Source: Akkermansia sp. (GTDB lineage Bacteria; Verrucomicrobiota; Verrucomicrobiia; Verrucomicrobiales; Akkermansiaceae). From it: 64,000 bases of DNA. A program made the translations under genes and the position numbers. The notes under the pieces were generated by a model. That model saw nothing but the letters and a program-made list of their open reading frames with translations, was not told the DNA's origin and ran no database searches. The stretch lies in the NCBI GenBank assembly GCA_017517385.1, contig JAFWZG010000054.1:62001-126000 (forward strand). The letters run 5' to 3'. Position 1 is the stretch's first letter; every line of letters starts with the position of its first letter. Positions 35,058-43,698 of the stretch are shown here, piece by piece.

Positions 35058-35618
35058 ATGAATCCTCCCGGCCACAACGATATTCCGCACGGTGACGAAG
35101 TCACGACCGAACCTCAAAGACTGGCACTGGAGGCCATGTCTCGCGATTTGGTAGAGAAGCTCAATACCATGGTAGCTGAGCAGGAGCAACGCGCCCGTGA
35201 TTTCGCTGCTCACCAGCACTCCCTTTCCTCTCTCCCGGCACAAATGACGCCGGAGCTCGCCCAAGTAGAAATGCCGAAAATGCCCTCCTTGCCGAAGGTA
35301 CAGTCGGAAGCGCCTACTGCCACTCGTGGCGTGAAAGCCCGTATGGCTTCTCCGCAAACGCCACCTCAGCCGCAAAGCCGGCAGGCAAGCCCAAGCTCTC
35401 CTCAGCTTCCCCCCGTGCCGACACCACAGGTTCACAAAAAACAGGCCGAATGGCAGCCCTACGGCCCCCAAAGCCAAGCGGAGCGCAATAGTTCTCCTTA
35501 CAGAATGCCCACCATCATCCGAGAGCCACAAGAAAAGAAAGAAGGCACCATCGGCGCAGGCACCATCAGTGTCATCATTTTCATCATGCTCATTCTTCTC
35601 ATGCATGGGTGCGAATAA
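35058..35618 (+). CDS. Predicted tail-anchored protein with Pro-rich stalk
   Basis: A 186-residue protein with a soluble N-terminus containing a helical segment (RLALEAMSRDLVEKLNTMVA), then a long Pro/Gln/Ser-rich region (about 60-150), and a single C-terminal hydrophobic helix (GTISVIIFIMLILLMHGCE). The layout is that of a tail-anchored membrane protein facing the cytoplasm. The family is not recognised. It lies 36 nt before the fused adaptor gene of RND operon 2, so it may be linked to the pump, but this is only positional. Confidence 0.65.
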   Translation: MNPPGHNDIPHGDEVTTEPQRLALEAMSRDLVEKLNTMVAEQEQRARDFAAHQHSLSSLPAQMTPELAQVEMPKMPSLPKVQSEAPTATRGVKARMASPQTPPQPQSRQASPSSPQLPPVPTPQVHKKQAEWQPYGPQSQAERNSSPYRMPTIIREPQEKKEGTIGAGTISVIIFIMLILLMHGCE

Positions 35619-35654
35619 CCCCGGCACTTTTAACAACACTCATCCCTACCACTT

Positions 35655-38627
35655 ATGACCAGACACACGCTCATAGCTCTGGCTCTTTGCGGTTTCTCGC
35701 TCAGCACTATCCCCGGTTGCAACGAGCAGGAATCCACTCAGACTCAGGCTCAGGAAGTCAAGGTAAAAACAGCAACAATTCGTACCCAGCAGGTGACCGA
35801 TTACGGTGAATGGTTCGGCTACCTGCGCGGTAAGCAAGATACGGACATCCATCCGCGCGTCAGCGGCTTCCTCATTGCGCAGGAGTACAGTGATGGCCAG
35901 TTTGTAAAACAGGGTGATGTGCTTTTCAGGATTGACCCCGCACTCTTTGAAGCCGAGTTAGCACAAGCAGAAGCAAATCTTCAGGCCGCACAGGCCGAAC
36001 TGGCATCCGCCATCGCCACGCGAGACCAGCTCAAGCGTGATACCGAACGCTATGAAGCCCTTGCCAGATCAGCCGCTGTTTCAGAGAAGGATTTGAGCGA
36101 TGTACGCCACAATTACCGCGCGGCGGAGGCAAACGTAGCCGCCTGCGAGGCCCGCATCGAGCAGCAAAAGGCCGCCGTGAGCACTGCCCGCATCAATCTG
36201 GACTACACCGTCATCCGCGCCCCCTATGATGGCGTCATGAGTACAGCTCTAGCCTCCCGCGGTGACCTCGTCTCCTCTGCCACCAAGCTGGCTAACATCA
36301 CGGCCATCAACCCCATGCGTGTGGATATCTCCATCAACAGCGATGGCCTTGTGAACTCCTTCCGCCGCTATGGTAATGTGCAGTCCGACCGTCGTGATGA
36401 ATCACTGACCTCCCCGAACTTCGACATTATTCTGGAAGATGGTAGCGTTTATCCGTACCAAGGCAATCTGCTCTCCATGGAAAGCACCGTATCCTCCACC
36501 GGCCTTATTGATGTTGAGGGCGAAGTGGAGAATCCGGACGCGGCTCTGCGCGGCGGCATGCCGGTGCGCGTAAAGATTCCGCTGCGCCAAATGGATGCCA
36601 TGCTGGTGCCGCAGGAAGCCATCCGCTCCGTGCTGCGAAATTACTTCATCATTGTGGTGGATAAGAACAATATCCCCCACACCGTCCCGGTGAATATTGC
36701 CGGCCGCTATGATATCACCATCACGGAGGATGACGGCTATACCACCACCGCTAAGCTCGTGGCTATCTCGGATTCCGGCCGCCCGCTCATGGATTACTTC
36801 AAGGAATGCGGCTATGAGAATGCCACGGAAGTCCCCGTCGTGGCAGACCCCACCAACGGCGTGCGAGCCATGAACATTTCCTCGGCAAACAGCCGTCTCG
36901 CAGCTGATGACCCCACCCCCCGAGGCACCGTAGCGACAGAGCCTTTCTCCTTCCGTCCCACCCTTACCGAAACCGAGCGCAAAGCACTTGAGCAGGCTAC
37001 CAGCGGAGAGAAACCCGAGGTGAATACACAGGTGGCCGCCTCCCTGCCAGCTTACCCTGTGAAGGTAACACCGCTTCTCCGCCAGGACGTCCTCATTCAG
37101 GAAGAATGGTACGGCACTCTCCGTGGTGAGGAAGAGGCGGAAATCCGTCCGCGTGTGAGCGGCTTCCTGCTTCAGCAGCACTTCCGCAATGGCACCATCG
37201 TGAAAGAGGGTGACGTGCTCTATACTATTGACCCCGCCCCCTACCAAGCTGCGCTGGACCAAGCCCGCGCCAACCTTCTGGCAGCCAAAGCCTCCCGGGA
37301 GCAGGCTCAGGCTAAGTTGGATTCCAGCCGTGAGGAGCTTGAGCGCTGCAACCGCCTCGCCCCCGGCACTGTGTCCGACAAAGTCGTGACGGATGCTCGC
37401 ACCAGCGTGCAGACGAATGAAGCCGCAGTCATGCGTGCTGACGCCAACATCGCGCAGATGGAAGCAGCCGTGCGACTCGCAGAAATCAACCTGAATTACA
37501 CCACCATCAGGGCCCCCTTTGATGGCAGAGTCGGCATCAGCAAGCCCTCCATCGGCGAGCTGGTGTCCTCCTCCAGCCAAGAGCCTCTCGTCACCCTTTC
37601 CTCCATTAATCCCATCCGTGTGGATTTCAGCGTGAGCGGCCGAGAAGCCCTTCAGAGCATCGAGATTATGCGCCGCAATCAGGCCGAGCACAACGGCCGC
37701 GTGCAGTTCGACCTCGTTCTCCGAAACGGTGCCGTTTACCCCGCCAAGGGTGAAATCGTTTCCATGGATAATACGCTGAGCACCACCACAGGCACCTTCG
37801 GTCTCGTAGGCCGCGTGGAAAATGTGGACCAAGGCCTGCGCAGCGGCATGCCGGTGCGCGTACGTGCCTCCATGGCCCCCATTAAAGACGCCTTCCTCGT
37901 GCCCGCTCGTGCACCGATGAACGCCGGTGGTCGCGATTTGCTACTGCTTCTGCGCCCGGATAACACGCCCGCCGCACTTCCGGTGACTCTGGGCAAGCTG
38001 GTGGTACTTCCCATACAGGAGCCCGGTGAAAATGGCCAGCCCGGCCCGGTAGTGAACCAGCCCATGTATGTGGTGGATGTAGACCGAGCCTCTATTGTGC
38101 CGCTCATGCTCGCCAAGACAGGCGCCAGCAGCTTGGACGCCATGATTCTGGGTGGTGCTGAGGTGGACAGCTGGGACGCCCTTGTGCTGAAGAACGCCGG
38201 CGTGGCAGACTGGCGCGCCCTTCTGGAAAAACAGGCCGGCGAATCCCTGCCGGATGATTACCCGCAGCAGGAGCAAGCTGAAGACTGGCGCGCGCTCGTA
38301 CTGCGCCGTGCCGGTGTGCAGAACGCTAAGGAGCTGGTGCTGCGCCAGTCCGGCGCCAAGGATGAGCTGGAGCTTGTAGCTCGCGGCGCCGGCTTCTCCT
38401 CCGCTATGGAAATGATGCTCAAGCAGATGGAGTTTACGGATATGAATAATGTTCCCGTCATCGTGGAAGGTACCCTCATGGCAGCCTCCCGCACCTTGCA
38501 GAAGAACAGTAGCCAGAATACCCGGGCTAATACCCTCACCCCCATTATCTTCCATTACCAAGCACCACAGACGGTGGTGGACTCCGTAACAGCCGATACG
38601 GAAAACGCTGCACCTCAGTACAAATAA
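35655..38627 (+). CDS. Tandem-fused RND membrane fusion lipoprotein (AcrA-AcrA), operon 2
   Basis: A 990-residue protein with a lipoprotein-type signal (ends TIPGC, Cys at about residue 22) and two full AcrA-like adaptors. Half 1 (about 33-440) and half 2 (about 465-985) each have PRVSGFL plus IDPA lipoyl halves, an alpha-hairpin, IRAPYDG or IRAPFDG closing lipoyl halves, an INPxRVD strand and a GMPVRV barrel block. A linker of about 80 residues rich in Thr/Glu/Pro joins them. Half 2 carries an extra array of 13-residue repeats (residues 815-930). It is paired with the RND pump 21 nt downstream. The two halves of this protein share motifs with each other that the other fusion lacks. Confidence 0.88.
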   Translation: MTRHTLIALALCGFSLSTIPGCNEQESTQTQAQEVKVKTATIRTQQVTDYGEWFGYLRGKQDTDIHPRVSGFLIAQEYSDGQFVKQGDVLFRIDPALFEAELAQAEANLQAAQAELASAIATRDQLKRDTERYEALARSAAVSEKDLSDVRHNYRAAEANVAACEARIEQQKAAVSTARINLDYTVIRAPYDGVMSTALASRGDLVSSATKLANITAINPMRVDISINSDGLVNSFRRYGNVQSDRRDESLTSPNFDIILEDGSVYPYQGNLLSMESTVSSTGLIDVEGEVENPDAALRGGMPVRVKIPLRQMDAMLVPQEAIRSVLRNYFIIVVDKNNIPHTVPVNIAGRYDITITEDDGYTTTAKLVAISDSGRPLMDYFKECGYENATEVPVVADPTNGVRAMNISSANSRLAADDPTPRGTVATEPFSFRPTLTETERKALEQATSGEKPEVNTQVAASLPAYPVKVTPLLRQDVLIQEEWYGTLRGEEEAEIRPRVSGFLLQQHFRNGTIVKEGDVLYTIDPAPYQAALDQARANLLAAKASREQAQAKLDSSREELERCNRLAPGTVSDKVVTDARTSVQTNEAAVMRADANIAQMEAAVRLAEINLNYTTIRAPFDGRVGISKPSIGELVSSSSQEPLVTLSSINPIRVDFSVSGREALQSIEIMRRNQAEHNGRVQFDLVLRNGAVYPAKGEIVSMDNTLSTTTGTFGLVGRVENVDQGLRSGMPVRVRASMAPIKDAFLVPARAPMNAGGRDLLLLLRPDNTPAALPVTLGKLVVLPIQEPGENGQPGPVVNQPMYVVDVDRASIVPLMLAKTGASSLDAMILGGAEVDSWDALVLKNAGVADWRALLEKQAGESLPDDYPQQEQAEDWRALVLRRAGVQNAKELVLRQSGAKDELELVARGAGFSSAMEMMLKQMEFTDMNNVPVIVEGTLMAASRTLQKNSSQNTRANTLTPIIFHYQAPQTVVDSVTADTENAAPQYK
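38097..38444 (+). repeat. Array of 13-residue repeats inside adaptor fusion 2
   Basis: Residues 815-930 of the fused adaptor consist of about eight units with 13-residue period, such as DAMILGGAEVDSW, DALVLKNAGVADW, RALVLRRAGVQNA, KELVLRQSGAKDE and LELVARGAGFSSA. One unit is interrupted by a Gln/Asp/Glu-rich insert (DDYPQQEQAED). The pattern is roughly [acidic or basic]-A/E-L-V-L-R/K-x-A-G-V-x-x-W/A and predicts short amphipathic helices. It has no counterpart in half 1 or in the other fusion. Confidence 0.8.
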
Positions 38628-38648
38628 ACCTCTCACCGCTGAAACATT

Positions 38649-41600
38649 ATGTCTCCGTTTTTCATCAAACACCCCATCATCGCCGGCGTTATCTCCATCG
38701 TCACCACGATGCTGGGCATCATCTGCATGCTGGCCCTGCCCATCTCGCAGTACCCGGACATCACCCCCATCACCATTCAGCTCAGCGCTACTTACCCCGG
38801 CGCTAACGCTCAGGAGGTAGCGGATGCCGTAGCCACGCCCATTGAGCTGCAGCTCTCCGGTATTCAGAGAATGGACTACATGTCCTCCATCTCTTCCAAC
38901 AACGGCTCCTGCACGCTGAATGTCATCTTCGAGCCCGGTTCGGATGCTAACACGAACCAGCAGCTCACCTACATGCGTTACAGTCAGTCCACGTCCCAGC
39001 TGCCCTCCACGGTATCGCAGATGGGCGTGACTATCAAGCAGTCCGCCGGTCTGCCGCTGATGATTTATGCTATTGACTCCCCTGAAGGCTTCTTCAACCC
39101 CATTGACCTCACCGGTTATGCCTACATCAACCTTGTAGATCCGATCAAGCGTGTGAAGGGCGTAGGTGACGCGATGGTATTCGGTGGCCGTTATGCCGTG
39201 CGTATCTGGCTGGACAGCGAGCGCATGGCCCAAAAAGGCATCAGCGTTAATCAGGTGTATAACGCCATTAACCAGCAGAACACCATCAACCCCGGTGGCT
39301 CCGTGGGCGCTGAGCCTATGCCTGATGGCCAAGAGTTTACCTACACCATCCGTAACAAGGGCCGCATGGAAAGCATCGAGGAGTTCGGTGATATCATCAT
39401 CATGCAGGATCACACCCAGTCCGTGCGCCTGAAAGATGTAGCCCGCATTGAGCTCGGCTCTCAGAGCTACTCCCTCGCCGGCCGTGTGGACGGCACCCCT
39501 GCCACCTGTATTGCTATCTATCAGGCGGCCGAGGCCAATGCACTGGAAACGGTGTCTGCCCTCCGTGAGCTCTTTGCTGAAAAAGAAAGCGTGATGCCGG
39601 AAGGCATGCGCGGTTTCGTGGCACTGGATACCACCACCACGGTGAGCGACTCAATCAATGAGATTATCCACACCCTCTTTGAGGCTCTGGTACTGGTAGC
39701 CATCGTGGTGTTCCTGTTCCTGCAGGGCTGGCGCGCCACGCTCATTCCGCTCATTGCCGTGCCGGTATCACTGGTAACCACCTTCTGCTTCTTCCCCATT
39801 CTGGGCTTCTCGCTGAATACCATCTGCCTTCTGGGCATGGTGCTGGCCATTGGTCTCGTGGTGGATGACGCCATCGTGGTGGTTGAAGCCGTGGAATCCC
39901 ACATGGAAAACGGCATGACACCCCGTCAGGCCACATTCGCCGCCATGAAGGAAGTGAGTGGCCCCGTCATGGCTATCGCCCTCGTGCTGGCAGCCGTGTT
40001 CCTGCCCTCCGTGATGCTCCCGGGCATCACCGGCACACTCTTCCAGCAGTTCGCCGTAACGATTGCGGTTTCCATGTTGATTTCCGCATTTAACGCCCTC
40101 ACCCTTTCGCCAGCACTCTCAGCTATCATGCTGAAGAACAAGAAGGAGCACAAATCTCTGCTCACCCCCTTCTACAATGCCTTTAACAAGGGCTACGACT
40201 GGGTGGCCGGCAAATTCGCAACAGCTTGCGGCTTCTTCTGCCGCCGCCTCTGGATTTCCATGCCGATTCTGGCCGGCATCACCCTCCTCATCATCCCGAC
40301 GGCCAGCCGTGTGCCGGGTGGCTTCCTCCCCTCTGAGGACCAAGGCTTCCTCATCGCCGGTGTCATCATGAAGCCCGGTGCATCCCTGCAGCGCCTCACG
40401 GAGGAAACCATTCCTGTGGAGGAAGTGCTGCTGAGTGATTCCGCCGTGGATCACGTGGTATCCATCCTCGGTATGAACCTCATGATTAACGTGCAGACCA
40501 CGAACGCGATGACCTACTTCGTGAAGCTGCATGACTTCGAGAATCGCCCCGTGATGGAAAACGGCGAGCACCCCACCGCTCAGGATATCTATGAGCGCCT
40601 CAGCGCCAGGCTGGACATGAGCGGCGCGGACGGTATCGTCTTCATGGCCATGCCCCCCGCCATTCCCGGCGTGGGTACGGGTAATGACATCTCCTTCGTG
40701 CTGGAAGACTTGGAAGGACAGGGCGTGGCCGCTCTGTACGCCCAGATGCAGCGCTTGGAGGCCGCTCTGAAAGCCCACCCTGCTATCAAGACTGCCTCGG
40801 ACATGATGCTGCCGGCCGTACCGCAGAAAGGTATCGCCATAGACAAGGACAAGTGCCTTGCTCAAGGTGTGGACTACTCCGGCGTCAACGCTCTGCTGCA
40901 GTGCTTCAACGGCTCTCGCTTCGTGAACTACTACACGCAGTTCGGCCAGCAGTGGCAGGTATACATGCAGGCAGCCGGTGCCAGCCGCGCCAATACGGAT
41001 CAGATTGCAAACTTCTATGTTTCCAACAATCGCGGTGAATCCGTGCCACTCAGCACACTCGTCACCATCCGAGATATCGCTGATACCGAGTTCGTACAGC
41101 ACACCAATAACTACAACAGCGGTACCATCCGAGTGGCACCCGCTGATGGCTATTCCTCCGCTCAGGCCATGGCGGCCATTGAGGAGGTGTTCAATGAGAC
41201 GATGGACAAGACCAAGTTCGCTATCGCCTATGTGGACATGAGCTTCCAGGAAAAGAAGGTGCAGGATGGTCTCGGCCTCGGCGCCATCTTCACGCTCTCC
41301 GGCGTATTCGCCTTCCTCATCATGGCGGCTCTGTACGAGAAGTGGACGCTCCCGCTCTCCATCTTCCTTTCCGTGCCCATCGCTGTGCTGGGTGCCTTCT
41401 TCGGCCTGTGGGTATTCGACCTCACGCTGGACCTCTACGCGCAGATTGGTCTAGTCATGCTGGTGGGTCTTGCGGCTAAGAACGCCATTCTGATTGTGGA
41501 GTTCGCCGTGCTGCAGATGGAGCGTGGACAGTCCCTCATCGATGCTGCGGTGACGGCCGCCCGCATGCGTCTGCGCCCGATTCTGATGACCTCCTTCGCC

Positions 41601-41843
41601 TTCATTCTGGGCTGCGTACCGCTGCTCACCGCAGAAGGCTCCGGCGCCTTGGCCCGTAACGCCATCGGCGTGGTGGTGGTAATCGGCATGAGCGTCGCCA
41701 CCTTGGTGGGTGTATTCTTCATCCCCTGCTCCTTCGTATTCATCATGAAGCTTTTCCGCTCCAAGGTACACAAGGCTCAGCACGGAGCAGACCCGGACGA
41801 AGAGTTCGCTTACGCCAAGCTCGCTGAAGGCGAGCAGGAGTAA
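38649..41843 (+). CDS. RND efflux pump, HAE1/AcrB family, operon 2
   Basis: A 1064-residue inner-membrane proton-driven exporter. It starts [18 protein letters not shown]. The proton-relay aspartates are Asp406-Asp407 in [13 protein letters not shown] and the TM10 lysine is Lys944 in [38 protein letters not shown] is close to AcrB, MexB and other HAE1 pumps, closer than pump 1 is. It is followed by a bidirectional terminator. No outer-membrane channel gene is present in the window, so a TolC-type partner must come from elsewhere. Confidence 0.95.
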   Translation: MSPFFIKHPIIAGVISIVTTMLGIICMLALPISQYPDITPITIQLSATYPGANAQEVADAVATPIELQLSGIQRMDYMSSISSNNGSCTLNVIFEPGSDANTNQQLTYMRYSQSTSQLPSTVSQMGVTIKQSAGLPLMIYAIDSPEGFFNPIDLTGYAYINLVDPIKRVKGVGDAMVFGGRYAVRIWLDSERMAQKGISVNQVYNAINQQNTINPGGSVGAEPMPDGQEFTYTIRNKGRMESIEEFGDIIIMQDHTQSVRLKDVARIELGSQSYSLAGRVDGTPATCIAIYQAAEANALETVSALRELFAEKESVMPEGMRGFVALDTTTTVSDSINEIIHTLFEALVLVAIVVFLFLQGWRATLIPLIAVPVSLVTTFCFFPILGFSLNTICLLGMVLAIGLVVDDAIVVVEAVESHMENGMTPRQATFAAMKEVSGPVMAIALVLAAVFLPSVMLPGITGTLFQQFAVTIAVSMLISAFNALTLSPALSAIMLKNKKEHKSLLTPFYNAFNKGYDWVAGKFATACGFFCRRLWISMPILAGITLLIIPTASRVPGGFLPSEDQGFLIAGVIMKPGASLQRLTEETIPVEEVLLSDSAVDHVVSILGMNLMINVQTTNAMTYFVKLHDFENRPVMENGEHPTAQDIYERLSARLDMSGADGIVFMAMPPAIPGVGTGNDISFVLEDLEGQGVAALYAQMQRLEAALKAHPAIKTASDMMLPAVPQKGIAIDKDKCLAQGVDYSGVNALLQCFNGSRFVNYYTQFGQQWQVYMQAAGASRANTDQIANFYVSNNRGESVPLSTLVTIRDIADTEFVQHTNNYNSGTIRVAPADGYSSAQAMAAIEEVFNETMDKTKFAIAYVDMSFQEKKVQDGLGLGAIFTLSGVFAFLIMAALYEKWTLPLSIFLSVPIAVLGAFFGLWVFDLTLDLYAQIGLVMLVGLAAKNAILIVEFAVLQMERGQSLIDAAVTAARMRLRPILMTSFAFILGCVPLLTAEGSGALARNAIGVVVVIGMSVATLVGVFFIPCSFVFIMKLFRSKVHKAQHGADPDEEFAYAKLAEGEQE

Positions 41844-41873
41844 TTACGCCGCCATATCAGCTTAAAAACAAAC

Positions 41874-41914
41874 ATGCGCCATTACCCAAAGCCGGGTGAT
41901 GGCGCATCTCTTTC
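41874..41914. terminator. Bidirectional terminator between RND operon 2 and a minus-strand gene
   Basis: A long stem with one mismatch (ATGCGCCATTACCC at 41874-41887 with GGGTGATGGCGCAT at 41894-41907). A T-rich tail follows on the plus strand (CTCTTTC), and a stronger one follows on the minus strand (GTTTGTTTTTAAG). Confidence 0.85.
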
Positions 41915-41939
41915 AAGGCGGTGATAGATGTGTACTCCT

Positions 41940-42293
41940 TCAGCGCTCTGAAGCCTCCGCCGGCTTGCCTACAAAGAAGGAAAGCACTAGTGCCACAAGC
42001 CCGCTCAGCAAAGCGCCCAGCAGAGCCACGCCTCCCACCATGGCGGCAGCCAGAATGTCATCAGCATCATCCACATCCACCATCTTTAACCCTGCTGGGA
42101 ACACATCCGCATCGGCCGGATATATCCCCTGAGGAGCCTCATAGCCCAGCAAATCCCAGAGCCCAAGCATCAGCAAATCACTCAGCTCGCTCACCATACA
42201 GATAATCGCTCCCATCCCCACCAGAATTCCACTCACTGTGAGCACCAAGCAGAGGATGAGACCACGTTTACAAGTCAGAATTTTCTTTTTCAT
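41940..42293 (-). CDS. Small membrane protein with two TM segments
   Basis: A 117-residue protein: a basic start (MKKKILTCKRG), a hydrophobic segment (about 12-35), an acidic loop with VDVDDADD, and a second hydrophobic segment (about 85-108, MVGGVALLGALLSGLVALVLSFF). The frame is open to 42344, but ATG 42293 is chosen because GGAG lies 7-8 nt upstream and the promoter -10 box at 42316-42321 excludes the earlier start. The family is not recognised. Confidence 0.65.
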   Translation of the reverse strand: MKKKILTCKRGLILCLVLTVSGILVGMGAIICMVSELSDLLMLGLWDLLGYEAPQGIYPADADVFPAGLKMVDVDDADDILAAAMVGGVALLGALLSGLVALVLSFFVGKPAEASER

Positions 42294-42315
42294 ACGTATC
42301 TCCTTCTTCTCTTGC

Positions 42316-42344
42316 ATAGTAGCATACTTGAATAGCAAGAGCAA
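42316..42344 (-). promoter_or_regulatory. Predicted promoter of the two-TM protein
   Basis: Minus strand: TTGCTC (42339-42344), 17 nt, TACTAT (42316-42321). It gives a leader of about 15 nt that contains a GGAG ribosome-binding site. Confidence 0.65.
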
Positions 42345-42371
42345 TCATATTTTGGCTATCATATTTTGGCT
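42344..42371. repeat. Perfect 14-nt tandem direct repeat
   Basis: ATCATATTTTGGCT occurs twice back to back (42344-42357 and 42358-42371). It abuts the -35 box of the minus-strand promoter, so it could be an operator-like site; no such role is shown. The rest of the 315-nt gap up to 42608 holds the promoter and leader of the PEP-CTERM gene and AT-rich sequence. Confidence 0.7.
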
Positions 42372-42482
42372 GACGAGTTCTTCATTTTTGCCCCTGTTCC
42401 ACGGAATCAGCAAAACTACTTATGAAGCATTAACAACAAATCTCAAATATACCCTTAAAACTATATTTTTGCATTTTTATGC

Positions 42483-42511
42483 TTGCTTCTGCATCATGAT
42501 TTAGATACAAT
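42483..42511 (+). promoter_or_regulatory. Predicted promoter of the PEP-CTERM gene
   Basis: TTGCTT (42483-42488), 17 nt, TACAAT (42506-42511). Transcription would start near 42518, leaving a leader of about 90 nt, unusually long for this window. It contains complementary TAGCC and GGCTA segments at its two ends. Confidence 0.65.
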
Positions 42512-42608
42512 CCCCCCATCGGTAGCCAAGCTGGGTTCTCGACCTCCAGACGCGTATGGAAATAGCCCCCTGATGCTACGGCTAACACGTTAACGTCAAT
42601 ACACAAAC

Positions 42609-43274
42609 ATGAAAAAGACACTCATCGCGATTATGGCTCTGGCCGGCCTTGCCGCCGCCGAGACTTACACCGCCAGCACTCCCGCCAAGAGCGGCACCGG
42701 CGCTCAGGGTAACTACTATGGTTTCACACTCGCTCCCAACAACGATACCTACCTGACCAACACTATCCCGGACAATATCTCGGTGATGACTTTGGAGAGC
42801 ATTACCCTCCTGAGCCGTTCTAATGTTGGTGACAAATGCCCGGATGTGAAGGTTGCTGTGTATGCCTATACTGCGGATTCCACAACTGGCACCTACCTTG
42901 GTGTATCGACCAACAGCACCGGAACCGCTGCTGACAACACTACCTACACGCTGAACTTCAGCGGTATTACCATTAATCCGAATGACCGCTACCAGTTCCT
43001 CTATGTTCAGGCCAACACCACTGAAGATCTGACCACCTTCGCCGGCTATCAGGAGGCTGCTATGTCTTGGGGTACTTCCGTAACCAATTCCTTCAGCACC
43101 AACATTCCCGATGGTTGGGGAACCTACAAGAGCAACGGCATTAACAGCTGGGAAGGCCAGTATATCCCTGTTACTACGGTAACCCTGAGCACACCTGCTG
43201 TTCCTGAGCCCACCACGGCAACCCTGAGCCTGCTGGCTTTGGCTGGTCTGGCAGCCCGTCGTCGCCGCAAGTAA
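42609..43274 (+). CDS. Small secreted PEP-CTERM protein
   Basis: A 221-residue exported protein. It has a signal peptide (MKKTLIAIMALAGLAAAE), a Thr/Asn/Ser-rich beta-type body, and a textbook C-terminal sorting signal: VPEP, a hydrophobic stretch (TTATLSLLALAGLA) and ARRRRK. PEP-CTERM signals are processed by exosortase (EpsH/XrtA-type), usually in exopolysaccharide-producing Gram-negative bacteria and Verrucomicrobia. No exosortase is in the window. The body has no recognised enzymatic domain. The gene stands alone with its own promoter and terminator. Confidence 0.88.
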   Translation: MKKTLIAIMALAGLAAAETYTASTPAKSGTGAQGNYYGFTLAPNNDTYLTNTIPDNISVMTLESITLLSRSNVGDKCPDVKVAVYAYTADSTTGTYLGVSTNSTGTAADNTTYTLNFSGITINPNDRYQFLYVQANTTEDLTTFAGYQEAAMSWGTSVTNSFSTNIPDGWGTYKSNGINSWEGQYIPVTTVTLSTPAVPEPTTATLSLLALAGLAARRRRK

Positions 43275-43307
43275 AAGAGCAGTAGGCCTAGCCTACACTA
43301 TTCTTCC

Positions 43308-43343
43308 AAAAACTGCTGTCCGAAAACGGGCAGCAGTTTTTTT
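43308..43343 (+). terminator. Rho-independent terminator of the PEP-CTERM gene
   Basis: AAACTGCTG...CC pairs with GG...CAGCAGTTT around a GAAAA-containing loop, followed by seven T. A small hairpin GTAGGC/GCCTAC (43282-43296) precedes it. Confidence 0.85.
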
Positions 43344-43408
43344 AGAAGAAAACTCATGTAATCTATTCTCAGCGCAATGCTCAAATTCTATCACCAAGTT
43401 CTTTGCAT

Positions 43409-43434
43409 ACGTGTCCCAAAGATTTGGGACACGT
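43409..43434. repeat. Perfect 26-nt palindrome
   Basis: ACGTGTCCCAAA (43409-43420), GA, TTTGGGACACGT (43423-43434), with 12-bp perfect arms. No T-run follows, so it is not a standard terminator. It may be a protein-binding site or a REP-like element. The 424-nt gap 43275-43698 around it otherwise holds a terminator, a second related palindrome and the miaB promoter. Confidence 0.8.
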
Positions 43435-43571
43435 TGATTTACGAATTAAAAGTAAGCAGCTTACGCCGATGTTGGGATAAAAGAAAAATTGTGCCTATGA
43501 ACGGGCTGTATGATACCCGGCCAAGGAGAATTCGGCAAAATACGCTGATTTTGAGTACACAATGGCTATAT

Positions 43572-43590
43572 TCTCCCAAACTTTGGGACA
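43572..43590. repeat. Second, shorter copy of the TCCCAAA/TTTGGGA palindrome
   Basis: TCCCAAA (43574-43580), C, TTTGGGA (43582-43588), followed by CACATG. It shares TTTGGGACAC with the palindrome 150 nt upstream. It ends 36 nt before the -35 box of miaB. Confidence 0.7.
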
Positions 43591-43625
43591 CATGTGCTAA
43601 ATATAGTCAAGTTGGTATAAAAGAC

Positions 43626-43654
43626 TTGCAAAACATGAGCGGAGCTGCTAGACT
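43626..43654 (+). promoter_or_regulatory. Predicted promoter of miaB
   Basis: TTGCAA (43626-43631), 17 nt, TAGACT (43649-43654). It gives a leader of about 38 nt to the ATG at 43699. Confidence 0.75.
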
Positions 43655-43698
43655 CTCGCGCGCAACGCGTAACTAACTAGTAACACGAAACAGAAACG

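Noticed and set aside
36402-37832. Long minus-strand open frame (476 codons) opposite adaptor fusion 2
   Set aside because: It is the antisense of a well-supported gene, and its His/Gly-rich translation has no domain. Similar long antisense frames at 11691-12932, 37941-39413 and 55257-56525 were rejected for the same reason.
42518-42608. Riboswitch in the PEP-CTERM gene leader
   Set aside because: The 90-nt leader has weak complementary ends but no match to a riboswitch core I know, and the gene product gives no metabolic hint.
43377-43676. 99-codon plus-strand frame before miaB
   Set aside because: It overlaps the palindromes and the miaB promoter. Its repeated PKxWDT motif is simply the translation of the palindromes.
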